64,000 bases of DNA from an uncultured Actinomycetes bacterium (GTDB taxonomy: Bacteria; Actinomycetota; CADDZG01; WHSQ01): assembly GCA_937863385.1 (NCBI GenBank), contig CALMBW010000027.1, forward strand, positions 1 through 64,000, read 5' to 3'. Under the pieces are notes generated by a model, which saw only the letters and a list, made by a program, of their open reading frames with translations, searched no databases and was not told where the DNA came from. Numbering within the stretch: position 1 is the stretch's first letter; every line of letters begins with the position of its first letter. Positions 18,840 to 26,134 of the stretch are shown one piece after another. A program made the position numbers and the translations under genes.

Positions 18840-19910
18840 CTAATCTTCGTCGAAGTCGGATAGGTAGGGCCGAGGCGTCATGGGGGACCAATTCGGGCGA
18901 GATCGACCTGGGCTCGAGAGCAACATCGATACACCGGCCGTAACGAAAGGCTTCACGCCCCGCCGCCAGGCAGCATTCAGCACGCGCTGAGACGGATGCT
19001 TAGGACTTCCCTTCTTGGCCGCAGAAATGAACGCCTCACGCGCCGAGACTTCTCCCTCTATGACTGGGTCACCCAGCAGGCGAGTCATGATTTTCGGTCC
19101 CACATTCCTCTTGCTTCCGTGATGAGGAAGCTGCGTGAAGGTCGCCCTGTCGAGTCCAAGAGCGTCTCGGACGTCTAGCGCTCGTTCAAGAGCCGGAACC
19201 CCCGCGTCCCCCGTAAACAGCACGGTCTCATCGCCGAGAGCCGCATGGAGAATTACGCTCGAATTGTTTCTGTTCGACACGGCGTCCGAGTCCGGCTCAA
19301 CCAATGCTTCCTGATCCCAGATATCGACAACCCGTTCCTTAATCGTTGTTACCGCGGCCTTGAGTTTCGCTGCCAGCGTCTCAACGGCTGTCATCCCGAA
19401 GTCCTTCGCGAGCTCGGCGTAGTACTCCTGAGACGGTCCTAGAACTCGAAGGGCTCCATCGGCCCAGGTTAATCCCTCGAAGGGCTCGACGATGTTTACT
19501 CCTCGTCGCTTGGCTGCCTTTTCGAGTTCCCACGCCGTCGATAACGCCCGCTTCATTGACTCGCTGAATGTTCTCTTCGAGGATCCCTTAAGGACGTAGC
19601 TGTAGACCTCGCTCTCGTACTGCCAAGGCTGATGCATCCAGAGTTCGCCTACATTCAGATTCTCAACGAGGTGAACGAGGCCAGCAGTGTGATCACCGTC
19701 GGGATGCGTCGAGATCACGAGGTCGATGTCACGGGTGTCGTAAAACTCGTCGAGGAAATCTTCTAGATCCTCACCCGAAGCCGCGAAGCCTCCATCGATA
19801 ACGACAACATTCTGGCTCCGTACGGTGGAGAGATCACCGAACCGCATCGCGATCGCATCGCCGCTCTTCGACTCTTCGCCAACAGCTCTTACATCGACTT
19901 CAAAGCTCAC
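18840..19910 (-). CDS. ComEC/Rec2-type metallo-beta-lactamase-fold hydrolase (MBL-1)
   Basis: The 356-residue soluble protein has metal-ligand motif H-P-D-G-D-H at 69-74. It also has the NRNNSSVIL strand seen in ComEC-type MBL domains, the Asp in LFTGDAG, and the His pair in QLPHHGSKRN. SPKHPSQRV near the C terminus matches the ComEC-family S-x-x-H-P motif. Members of this branch are phosphodiesterases or nucleases, and ComEC degrades one DNA strand during uptake. There are no membrane segments, so it is a free-standing enzyme. The GTG start follows GAAAGGG. It is the middle gene of an MBL-2, MBL-1, 4-TM operon with gaps of 54 and 30 bases. The substrate could be DNA or a signalling nucleotide. 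Confidence 0.8.
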   Translation of the reverse strand: MSFEVDVRAVGEESKSGDAIAMRFGDLSTVRSQNVVVIDGGFAASGEDLEDFLDEFYDTRDIDLVISTHPDGDHTAGLVHLVENLNVGELWMHQPWQYESEVYSYVLKGSSKRTFSESMKRALSTAWELEKAAKRRGVNIVEPFEGLTWADGALRVLGPSQEYYAELAKDFGMTAVETLAAKLKAAVTTIKERVVDIWDQEALVEPDSDAVSNRNNSSVILHAALGDETVLFTGDAGVPALERALDVRDALGLDRATFTQLPHHGSKRNVGPKIMTRLLGDPVIEGEVSAREAFISAAKKGSPKHPSQRVLNAAWRRGVKPFVTAGVSMLLSSPGRSRPNWSPMTPRPYLSDFDED

Positions 19911-19964
19911 ACCAATCCCTTTCGTAATCGCTGGCCGAAACGCGATGGCCGTGGGCCACTCGCA

Positions 19965-20897
19965 TCACGCCGCATCGTGCAGGGCCACTAGGAGGCTCCC
20001 GCTGGCGTCGAACAACTGAACATTGCCCGAGTCATGCATCCTGATCGTTACGGTGCCGACCTCGCGCGTCGAGTAAACGTGACGCGTGTGCTTTCGGTAG
20101 AAAGGCAGCCCGTCTTCTTTTTCAGGGATGTTTGCCGCACTTGCGATCACGATCTCAGGGCGGATGCTCGCCATGGCTCGTTCCGAGTATCCAGTCTTCC
20201 GTCCGTGATGCGACGCGACCAAGACGTTGGCGCGGAGATTGATGCCGCGATCCAGCATGTCGTCCCATCCCGGACCTTCCACGTCGCCCGGGATGAGAAT
20301 CGAACTGGTGGCGTGCCGCACGCGCATCACGTATGAAGCGTCGTTGTAGATGTCCTTGTCGTCAGCGTCATCGACAAGCCTCGCGGTCGGACCGAGAATC
20401 TCGATGTTGTCGTCGGTCCAGAATTGACCAGTCGCCTGTGCGAGCGGATGGATCAGTTTCGTCGTCGCGGTTCCGCCGGCCTCTCGGAACGCCTGATAGG
20501 CGAGCCAGTCTTGTCGTGCACCCTCGGTTCTAAACGAATAGTTGCGGCCACGGCGGCGCAGGTGGGGCAGATCCCAGAAATTCGACGGCCGCAACTCCCC
20601 ATCCCGCAAAATGCGGCGGATGCCGGACATGTGATCTGCGTCGGGGTGACTAAGGATGAATCGCCAAAGGTCCGAGCCGAATCGATCCTGGACCCATATG
20701 ACCGGGTCGACCAAGTCAGCCGCGAGGTGACGGGTTCCAAAATAGATCTCGGCCAACGATCTCTTCTCGTAACTCCGAAGCTCGCCCCCGTCGTTCACAT
20801 CGATCATCGAGACCCGACCGCTCGGCGACTCGATCACGGTGCACGAGCCAGCCCCCACGTTCAAAATGTGCACGTCCGTATAGCTCGTCTGGTACAT
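19965..20897 (-). CDS. ComEC/Rec2-type metallo-beta-lactamase-fold hydrolase (MBL-2)
   Basis: The 310-residue soluble protein has H-P-D-A-D-H at 84-89, a central NDASYVMRV strand, LIPGDVEG (Asp ligand) and VASHHGRKTGY (His ligands). Its N terminus VHILNVGAGSCTVIES is the standard first strand of ComEC-like MBL proteins (usually G-x-G-D-S/A). It is distantly similar to MBL-1 but not a recent duplicate. It lacks the C-terminal S-x-x-H-P motif in usual form, although YRKHTRHVYST may replace it. ATG 20897 follows AGGAGG, a strong site. It is the first gene of the operon and diverges from the XRE regulator with a tandem repeat between them. Confidence 0.8.
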   Translation of the reverse strand: MYQTSYTDVHILNVGAGSCTVIESPSGRVSMIDVNDGGELRSYEKRSLAEIYFGTRHLAADLVDPVIWVQDRFGSDLWRFILSHPDADHMSGIRRILRDGELRPSNFWDLPHLRRRGRNYSFRTEGARQDWLAYQAFREAGGTATTKLIHPLAQATGQFWTDDNIEILGPTARLVDDADDKDIYNDASYVMRVRHATSSILIPGDVEGPGWDDMLDRGINLRANVLVASHHGRKTGYSERAMASIRPEIVIASAANIPEKEDGLPFYRKHTRHVYSTREVGTVTIRMHDSGNVQLFDASGSLLVALHDAA

Positions 20898-20927
20898 CCC
20901 GCACTTCCTCCTCGATCGAGCTGCTTC

Positions 20928-20981
20928 ACTCGTCGAGCCGGTCCGCCTGGTTTTACTCGTCGAGCTGGCTCGCTTGGTTCG
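20928..20981. repeat. Two tandem 27-bp repeats, candidate operator
   Basis: Units at 20928-20954 and 20955-20981 begin ACTCGTCGAGC and share about 22 of 27 bases. They lie between the divergent MBL operon (start 20897) and the XRE gene (start 21053), where a repressor would control both sides. I infer binding by the adjacent XRE protein. Confidence 0.55.
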
Positions 20982-21052
20982 ATTCTAGACGGGATGTCAA
21001 CCCATCGCACGTCTTCTCCCCGGTTCGTCAGTCTGATTGACTGTCAGTATCG

Positions 21053-21457
21053 TTGACGCGCGAACTCCTAACTGTCAAGATCGTCGTTGTGGACCATCTC
21101 TACATTGAGCTGGGGCGTCGCCTTAGGGAGGCCCGCAAGAATCAGGACCTCACGCAAGCGGCGCTCGCGGAGCGGGTTGGCGTAAGCCGCACCTCAATCA
21201 CCAACGTTGAACAGGGGAACCAACATGTGCCCATACATGTCCTCTACCAAATGGCTCGCGCTCTCGGAGTGCCAGCCTCATCGCTTCTTCCAGACGAGGC
21301 AACTCTTGACCGAGCAGACGAACCCGACCACGAGATGATTAGACGCCTCAAGCCGAAGGAACGAAAACAAGTGGCCGCGTTACTGCAGCAAATCCCTGAC
21401 GATCAGCGCAAGTGGGTATACCGAGTCATCGAAGGAGGTAGGACCGATGGCAACTAA
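21053..21457 (+). CDS. XRE-family transcriptional regulator (ImmR-like)
   Basis: The 134-residue protein has a helix-turn-helix domain at about 18-75: LGRRLREARKNQDLTQAALAERVGVSRTSITNVEQG, with the classic Q-AAL-A-GVS-S-N-E pattern (shown here only as landmarks). The C-terminal part is helical and charged. TTG 21053 is the longest start; GTG at 21089 is an alternative that begins VDHLYIELG. Its last codons overlap the ImmA gene by 11 bases, so the two are coupled. In ICEBs1 and related elements such a pair forms a repressor that is cleaved by the metalloprotease on damage or cell signals. Confidence 0.85.
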   Translation: MTRELLTVKIVVVDHLYIELGRRLREARKNQDLTQAALAERVGVSRTSITNVEQGNQHVPIHVLYQMARALGVPASSLLPDEATLDRADEPDHEMIRRLKPKERKQVAALLQQIPDDQRKWVYRVIEGGRTDGN

Positions 21458-21980
21458 CCCCAAGCTCGAAGCAAGAGCCGAAACGCTTCTTACCGACGAA
21501 GGTGTCCTACGCGATCCCGTCCCCGTTGAAAGTCTGGCTCGACGATTAGGGGCTGAACTTTCCTTTCAGCCCTTCGATAAAGATATGTCTGGGATGCTCT
21601 ATCGCGATGGACAACGCGTCGTCATTGGTGTGAATTCAAGCCATGCAAAAACGCGACAGCGGTTCAGCATCGCTCACGAGATAGGGCATCTTCTTCTTCA
21701 CAAGGGTCGACCGATGTTCATCGACAGAGATGGAAGGTTGAATCGGAGGGATGAGGTTTCGACGCTTGGAACTGACACTGAGGAAATCGAAGCGAATAGC
21801 TTTGCTGCTGCTCTCCTGATGCCTCGCCCCCTCTTGGCCGAGGCAGTTGGTCGGCTTCATCGAAAGGGCCAACCAGCTAGTCCAGAGGTCTTGGCAAAGC
21901 GGTTCGAAGTGAGCGTCCAAGCAATGGAGTACCGACTCATCAACCTGGGCTTACTCTCACCGGACTGGGATTCGTCCTAA
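21447..21980 (+). CDS. ImmA/IrrE-type metallopeptidase
   Basis: The 177-residue protein has the zinc motif HEIGH (His77, Glu78, His81) followed by LLLHKG. It also has the family NSFAAALLMPRPLLAEAV segment, in which the third ligand Glu precedes N-x-F-A-x-x-L-L-M-P. The start at 21447 has a strong GGAGG and overlaps the XRE gene. ImmA cleaves its cognate XRE repressor; IrrE does this in the radiation response. Here it probably inactivates the neighbouring XRE protein and so controls the MBL operon or element excision. Confidence 0.88.
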   Translation: MATNPKLEARAETLLTDEGVLRDPVPVESLARRLGAELSFQPFDKDMSGMLYRDGQRVVIGVNSSHAKTRQRFSIAHEIGHLLLHKGRPMFIDRDGRLNRRDEVSTLGTDTEEIEANSFAAALLMPRPLLAEAVGRLHRKGQPASPEVLAKRFEVSVQAMEYRLINLGLLSPDWDSS

Positions 21981-21984
21981 CCTG

Positions 21985-22164
21985 TTACTTGGCCCTTTCC
22001 TGTTCCAACAGGGCATTCAATGCTTTGAATAGCTTCGGGTTTCCTCCGCTGTAGTTCGCTCGCGAGTCCACGACAATGCGCTCGTTCGCATGCGGCCCTT
22101 CCAAGAGTTTGATGTGAATCTTGGGGTCGTTCTCATGTCGCCAGACCTCTAGCGTGACTCGCAT
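21985..22164 (-). CDS. Small unknown protein (59 aa) after the restriction gene
   Basis: An open frame of 59 codons starts MRVTLEVWRHENDPKIH and ends LLEQERAK. ATG 22164 follows AGGAGG by 5 bases, one of the best ribosome-binding sites in the island. It starts 12 bases after the stop of the PaeR7I-like gene, so it is the last gene of the restriction-modification transcript. The mix of beta-type and helical segments and its charge give no family. It could be a controller, an inhibitor or an unrelated small protein. Confidence 0.65.
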   Translation of the reverse strand: MRVTLEVWRHENDPKIHIKLLEGPHANERIVVDSRANYSGGNPKLFKALNALLEQERAK

Positions 22165-22176
22165 CTCAACCTCCTA

Positions 22177-22815
22177 CTAGACCGGCGTTCTTCCCTTAGT
22201 GACTGCTGCTGCAAAGTTGATCAGGCCCAAGTCACCATCCTCTGGGTGTTGGTATGAACCATCGCGCCGAATTGTCAGAACAGCGGCCGCGTCATACAGA
22301 GGAGCCTGACGCAGCTTGTAGTCAATGATCCGTCGAGCGAAGATCACCCTCCTCGTGACGTGAGAGCTGCCCTCGAAAGCTGGGTCGGGATCAGGCACTC
22401 TGGGCTTCGTGATGCGCTGGCTCTTCTCTTCGTCGCAGATCACGAACACGAATCCCAGGCCGATCCTCTTGCCATATCTTGCTCTGACGTCCAGGGCATT
22501 ACCCAGGGCCTCCTCGTAGCGGTTGTTCTCGTTGTTGCCGTAGGAATCTGCCTGGGTCTTGAGTTCGATCGCGATCTGGGGCTCATCACCATCCCAGCAA
22601 ACGAGGTCCCATTCTTTCGCCGGGCGGAAGTAACCGCCGATCGTGATGCGCTTTTTGCCACCCTTCTTCTTTACCGCGACATCGGTCCAGCCCTCGCGAG
22701 CAAGATCGGTCGCGATGAGATCGAGGAAGGCCTTCGGATGGCTGTCGGACTGCGTTCCCCGTTTGCGTGCCCGCCAGAATTCTTTGACCGCGCTCTTTAT
22801 CTCGCTTTCCCGCAT
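22177..22815 (-). CDS. PaeR7I-like type II restriction endonuclease
   Basis: The 212-residue protein carries a PD-(D/E)xK core: Asp70 in RPAKEWDLVCWDG and E84-x-K86 in IAIELKTQADS. SYGNNENNRYEEALGNALDV follows. The GNN-x-NNR-x-EEA-G-A-D run after an E-x-K strand is the hallmark of the PaeR7I/XhoI family. The gene lies 57 bases downstream of a DNA methyltransferase on the same strand, as expected for a restriction-modification unit. PaeR7I itself cuts CTCGAG. CTCGAG does occur in this window, but that says nothing if the sites are methylated, so the target here is not proven. Confidence 0.75.
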   Translation of the reverse strand: MRESEIKSAVKEFWRARKRGTQSDSHPKAFLDLIATDLAREGWTDVAVKKKGGKKRITIGGYFRPAKEWDLVCWDGDEPQIAIELKTQADSYGNNENNRYEEALGNALDVRARYGKRIGLGFVFVICDEEKSQRITKPRVPDPDPAFEGSSHVTRRVIFARRIIDYKLRQAPLYDAAAVLTIRRDGSYQHPEDGDLGLINFAAAVTKGRTPV

Positions 22816-22872
22816 CTCCCCGGCCTTTGTAAAGGCCGAAAGTAGCAGGCAAAGCTAGACCTCGACCACTCG

Positions 22873-23751
22873 CTACTCGGTGCGCTCCTCGAGCTCCACG
22901 ATGGCGTCGTTTAACAGGTCAACCTGTGAGAGGCGTTCCTTGATGAGGGGTATGTATGTCGGCTCAACCTCGTAGGTAAACGACGATCGGCGACCTTGAA
23001 GCGCAGCCAGGGCTGTGGTCCCCGTTCCGCCAAATGGATCGACAACAACGTCCCCGACAAACGAAAACATGCGTATCAGTCGCGAGGCGAGCTCGAGCGG
23101 GAATGGAGCGGGGTGATCCTTAAGAGAAGCGCCTCGGATGTCATCCCAGATTGAACGGAACATCTGGACATAGTCATCCGTGGGAATGAAGCTCTGCTCT
23201 TCCATTTCGCCCGAAGGAGACCGATAACCTGGCTTACGCAAGAAAACGATGTGCTCGATGTCGTTCTTGACGATCCCGTTAGGAAGATTGGGCTTTCCCA
23301 GATAGCGACTGGATTTCGACGCTTCGAGTTTGATGTTGGCGACCTTGTACCAAATGATTCCCTGCAGATGGTCGAAACCGATTCGCCGACCGCGCACTCT
23401 GATATCGCCTGCAAGGGGAAGTACATGATGGCGACCGCCCTTTGACCGAGCGACGTTGACGTCGCCGACGACGCAGCAGACGCGACCGCCGGGTACGAGA
23501 ATCCTCATGCACTCGCTCCACACACGGTCGAGTTGATCCAGGAAATGCTCGTAGTTGTCGATGTCGCCAAGCTGATCGGGATTACCCGGCGCGTACTCCT
23601 TCAAATTCGCGTAGGGCGGAGAAGTGACAACCAGATGCGCGGACTCATCCGGAATCTCAGGCATAGCCCGACTGTCGCCCAGGATGATCCTGTGGACCGT
23701 GGGCCCGGTCTGTAGCTGCTCTCTCGGATTCTTAGCTGGTTTAGGCGGCAA
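22873..23751 (-). CDS. Site-specific DNA methyltransferase (beta-type amino-MTase)
   Basis: The 292-residue enzyme has catalytic motif TSPPY at 43-47 and the S-adenosylmethionine-binding motif DPFGGTGTTALAA near the C terminus (about 238-250). The order, with catalytic motif first, is that of beta-class amino-methyltransferases; SPPY is most common in N4-cytosine enzymes but occurs in N6-adenine ones. The middle WYKVANIKLEASKSSRYLGKP region is probably target recognition. TTG 23751 follows AGGAG. It is paired with the PaeR7I-like nuclease and protects the host from it. PaeR7I's own methylase is an N6-adenine enzyme, so this pairing may be atypical. Confidence 0.88.
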   Translation of the reverse strand: MPPKPAKNPREQLQTGPTVHRIILGDSRAMPEIPDESAHLVVTSPPYANLKEYAPGNPDQLGDIDNYEHFLDQLDRVWSECMRILVPGGRVCCVVGDVNVARSKGGRHHVLPLAGDIRVRGRRIGFDHLQGIIWYKVANIKLEASKSSRYLGKPNLPNGIVKNDIEHIVFLRKPGYRSPSGEMEEQSFIPTDDYVQMFRSIWDDIRGASLKDHPAPFPLELASRLIRMFSFVGDVVVDPFGGTGTTALAALQGRRSSFTYEVEPTYIPLIKERLSQVDLLNDAIVELEERTE

Positions 23752-23778
23752 TAATGGCTCCTAAGGAGAGGTGATACC

Positions 23779-23800
23779 CATTCAAGTCACCCTAGCTGGG
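23779..23800. repeat. Direct repeat copy 1 upstream of the methyltransferase gene
   Basis: The 22 bases match 23827-23848 at 20 positions (CATTCAAGTCACC, then CT or TG, then AGCTGGG), 48 bases apart. This copy lies about 30 bases upstream of the methyltransferase start, where a controller-type operator would be. It may instead be a duplication left by insertion or deletion. Confidence 0.55.
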
Positions 23801-23826
23801 TGGTGCGACAGAACTGTGGCTTTGAT

Positions 23827-23848
23827 CATTCAAGTCACCTGAGCTGGG
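23827..23848. repeat. Direct repeat copy 2 at the end of the nuclease-like gene
   Basis: This is the second copy of the 22-base repeat. It spans the last four codons and the stop of the gene at 23835-24671, so the stop region itself is duplicated in front of the methyltransferase gene. Confidence 0.55.
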
Positions 23849-24671
23849 GGAATCGCTCCTCCCAGAAGCCACATATCCGCCGAAGGTAAGTCTCGTATTG
23901 GTCGAGGTCACCCGGCTGCGGGGCTGGCGGGTCAGCCCAGAGGGTCGCAGGACCCCGATTGTCGCAGTCGATGACGATGGTCGAGTACGCCTCGAACCCG
24001 ACGCCTCCGACGCTGTCTCGAAACCGCAGCCCTCGTAGGTGCTCGATCATGCCGCCGGCGGCCTCCGGCTGCTTGTGGGAAGTCACTTCCAGCGGCTGTC
24101 CAGCACGCTGACGAAGCGGTGAAACGAACTCGCTAGCGATGTTCACAACCGAGATACCCGTCGCAATCGCGTCGGGCCAGCCTTGGTGGACGATCTCATG
24201 AGACGAGCTCAGCTCGTCGTAAAGCCTCGGCTTGGACTTCGAATGCTCAGTCATGCAGGACTTCGCCTCGCAGGAGAACAGGAGATCTTCGATCGGACCG
24301 GTAGCGATCGGCTCAGCCCCGAACTCCGGGGCTCCAGCCGGTGTCCCGATCGCCAAATCGAGGGTTTTCCTCTTCCCGCTCGCCGACTCGACTTCCAGGT
24401 TGATTCCGTAAACGATGCTGCGGCTCTCGGCCTGCTCACGAATGACTGGGCAGTTATCAATCAGATCTTCCAGAACGCTCAGGCATAGCTGCTTGGAGTG
24501 AGAATCGCTTCTCGGGTGGTAGCGATACTCGCCGTATTTGTCTCTGTGCACGTTCGCAGTCATCCAGACCGCGAATTTCTCAGGGGCCAGCATCAACAGA
24601 GGGTAGCGCCGCCACCGAATCAAGCGGCTCCCTGAACGCGTTGACGCGTATACGAAAGCACCGGGGTGCAA
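23835..24671 (-). CDS. Nuclease-like protein, possibly PD-(D/E)xK
   Basis: I do not recognise the family with certainty. The 278-residue soluble protein has a plausible PD-(D/E)xK arrangement: RKTLDLAIGTP (Asp) followed after about 25 residues by LLFSCEAKSCMTEHSK (E-x-K). SKPRLYDELSSSHEIVHQG then follows and resembles substrate-handling parts of PD-(D/E)xK proteins in restriction clusters. The TTG at 24671 is the longest start; ATG 24593 is an alternative. It lies 83 bases upstream of the methyltransferase gene on the same strand, and so may be a second nuclease or the solitary cutting subunit of this R-M group. Confidence 0.55.
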   Translation of the reverse strand: MHPGAFVYASTRSGSRLIRWRRYPLLMLAPEKFAVWMTANVHRDKYGEYRYHPRSDSHSKQLCLSVLEDLIDNCPVIREQAESRSIVYGINLEVESASGKRKTLDLAIGTPAGAPEFGAEPIATGPIEDLLFSCEAKSCMTEHSKSKPRLYDELSSSHEIVHQGWPDAIATGISVVNIASEFVSPLRQRAGQPLEVTSHKQPEAAGGMIEHLRGLRFRDSVGGVGFEAYSTIVIDCDNRGPATLWADPPAPQPGDLDQYETYLRRICGFWEERFPQLR

Positions 24672-24795
24672 GTCTGTGCTCGTCGAGCGCGAAGCCGTTT
24701 AGAAGGATTCGCAAGGGGGCGCTTTCGGAGCCATGGCGCTCGGATGAGGTTGATCGAGAGTCGTGGGATTGACCGGCAAGATCAAGGCAAGCTAG

Positions 24796-25344
24796 TCAGG
24801 CAAGGGAATCGCTAGAGGGAAGCCATCGGAGTGCCCGCAGGGTCTCCACGACCAAGCCTCGAAGTTCTCGTCCGTCGTTCTCCACCTCAAAATCGTGGAT
24901 GCCAGCCGATCTGATCTCTTCGGCCACGATTGCTGTGCGAGACAGGAAATCGTCCCTCAGCCTTCCCGAGTTACGGCTGTGGATCCGGGCCTTCAGCACC
25001 TCCGTTGGCGCTGTGACGAGCGCTACAGTCAAGTGGGAGCCTCCGAAAGCAGCTTGTAAGCCCTCCCGATGGGATCGACTCAGAAGGGTGCCGGCAATCA
25101 CCGCCCTTTCGGCACCCGCGGCTAGGAAGTTGGGCCAGATCTCCTTGAGGTTCTGCAAGGCCAGCTCGTAACCGTAAGGATCGTGGCCGTCGGGCACCGG
25201 ATAGACCTGCCCGAGCCAGTCGAGGTCGATCAAGGCGTGCCTGACACCCCGCTCGTGCAACTCTTCCGAGATCGCCTCGGCCAGGGTGGTCTTGCCCGCT
25301 CCGATCGTGCCCGTGAGCGCCAAAGATCGAACGCCGTTGTCCAT
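24796..25344 (-). CDS. P-loop kinase-like ATPase
   Basis: The 182-residue protein has a Walker A motif GTIGAGKTT at 11-19, followed by a helical region. A DLDWLGQVYP segment (about 41-50) is the position of a substrate or magnesium-binding Asp in small-molecule kinases. A late SGRLRDDFLSRT could be a lid with Arg. Such AAA/zeta-toxin-like or adenylyl-sulfate-kinase-like proteins phosphorylate small substrates; the exact one is unknown. It stands alone on the minus strand between the nuclease-like gene and the excisionase. It could be a toxin, a resistance kinase or a nucleotide-sugar kinase. Confidence 0.7.
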   Translation of the reverse strand: MDNGVRSLALTGTIGAGKTTLAEAISEELHERGVRHALIDLDWLGQVYPVPDGHDPYGYELALQNLKEIWPNFLAAGAERAVIAGTLLSRSHREGLQAAFGGSHLTVALVTAPTEVLKARIHSRNSGRLRDDFLSRTAIVAEEIRSAGIHDFEVENDGRELRGLVVETLRALRWLPSSDSLA

Positions 25345-25384
25345 GCCCCCACCGTACCGGTGGGAGAAGGTGGGTCAAAGGAAC

Positions 25385-25447
25385 CCTTACGTGAACCTTG
25401 CAGGGCCCAGGGGCTCGCCGTAAGGAAGAAGTAAGGGATAAGTAAGG
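25385..25447. repeat. GTAAGG iterons before the excisionase gene
   Basis: GTAAGG occurs at 25420, 25431 and 25442, exactly 11 bases apart, and the inverse CCTTAC lies at 25385. The set lies 70-130 bases upstream of the excisionase-like gene. One-turn phasing suggests several protein monomers on one face of DNA: excisionase, integrase arm or a regulator. Confidence 0.5.
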
Positions 25448-25519
25448 CGGGAAAGACGGAAGGTCGTCGTATCGGCTCGGTAGCTTGGACGTTTCCCCAC
25501 CTGCGAGCTAGGCGGCAAC

Positions 25520-25849
25520 GTGAACCACAACCCGAGCGATCCAGTGCAACTGCAGCTTCCCTTCCTAACGCCCTACCTCACGATCGACCAGGTCGCGGCC
25601 CTGATCGGGGTCCCGAAGTCATTCATCTACCGGCGCACGGCCAGGGGACACGGTGACCCGATCCCCCACTACCGACTCGGCGGTCATCTCCGCTTCAAGC
25701 TCGACGACGTCGAAGACTGGATCGAGCGGCACCGCAACGAACCTGAGCGCGAGTCGGCGGCTGCTCTAGTCGCCGCGATCAAGGAACGCTCACGTCGACG
25801 CACCACAAAGCCGATGAAGCAACAGCAGATCCAGAGGCGCACTCGATGA
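25520..25849 (+). CDS. xis: Excisionase-like helix-turn-helix protein
   Basis: The 109-residue protein has a MerR-like/AlpA winged-helix core YLTIDQVAALIGVPKSFIYR, then RLGGHLRFKLDDVEDWIERH, the typical layout of excisionases that bend DNA and bias the integrase toward excision. The C-terminal tail is Arg/Lys-rich. It overlaps the next small gene by ATGA, and the integrase follows. The symbol denotes the functional type only. Confidence 0.8.
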   Translation: MNHNPSDPVQLQLPFLTPYLTIDQVAALIGVPKSFIYRRTARGHGDPIPHYRLGGHLRFKLDDVEDWIERHRNEPERESAAALVAAIKERSRRRTTKPMKQQQIQRRTR

Positions 25850-26091
25850 GCTCCCTCCCCCACGATCAGCACATGGCCCGGGTGAGCATCGCCGAGGAGC
25901 GATGGCTCGAGTTCCGAGCACTCGCCATCCGCAAAAAGCGATCGATCGCCGCGTATCTCGGGCACCTGGTCGAGAAGGAGATCGGGAGGGATGGACGCGT
26001 GGGGCAACGACGGGCAACTCGCCAGGACTCCCAAGAGCCCGTCTACGAGACAGAGGTGGACGAGACGTGGATTCCTCCCTGGGAGGAGTGA
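25846..26091 (+). CDS. Small RHH-like protein between xis and int
   Basis: The 81-residue protein has RVSIAEERWLEFRALAIRKKRSIAAYLGHLVEKEI, a strand-helix-helix pattern suggestive of a ribbon-helix-helix DNA-binding protein, followed by an acidic tail ending WIPPWEE. ATGA overlap with the excisionase gene and 43 bases to the integrase suggest one operon. It may help Xis or control int expression. Confidence 0.6.
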   Translation: MSSLPHDQHMARVSIAEERWLEFRALAIRKKRSIAAYLGHLVEKEIGRDGRVGQRRATRQDSQEPVYETEVDETWIPPWEE

Positions 26092-26134
26092 GCCGGTTGA
26101 CGAAAGTGGGCAGCGGACGTAGTTAGGAGAGGCG

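Noticed and set aside
22177-22815. CTCGAG avoidance as support for the XhoI-like specificity of the nuclease.
   Set aside because: CTCGAG occurs in the window, for example near 9409, so no avoidance is visible. The methyltransferase may protect it.
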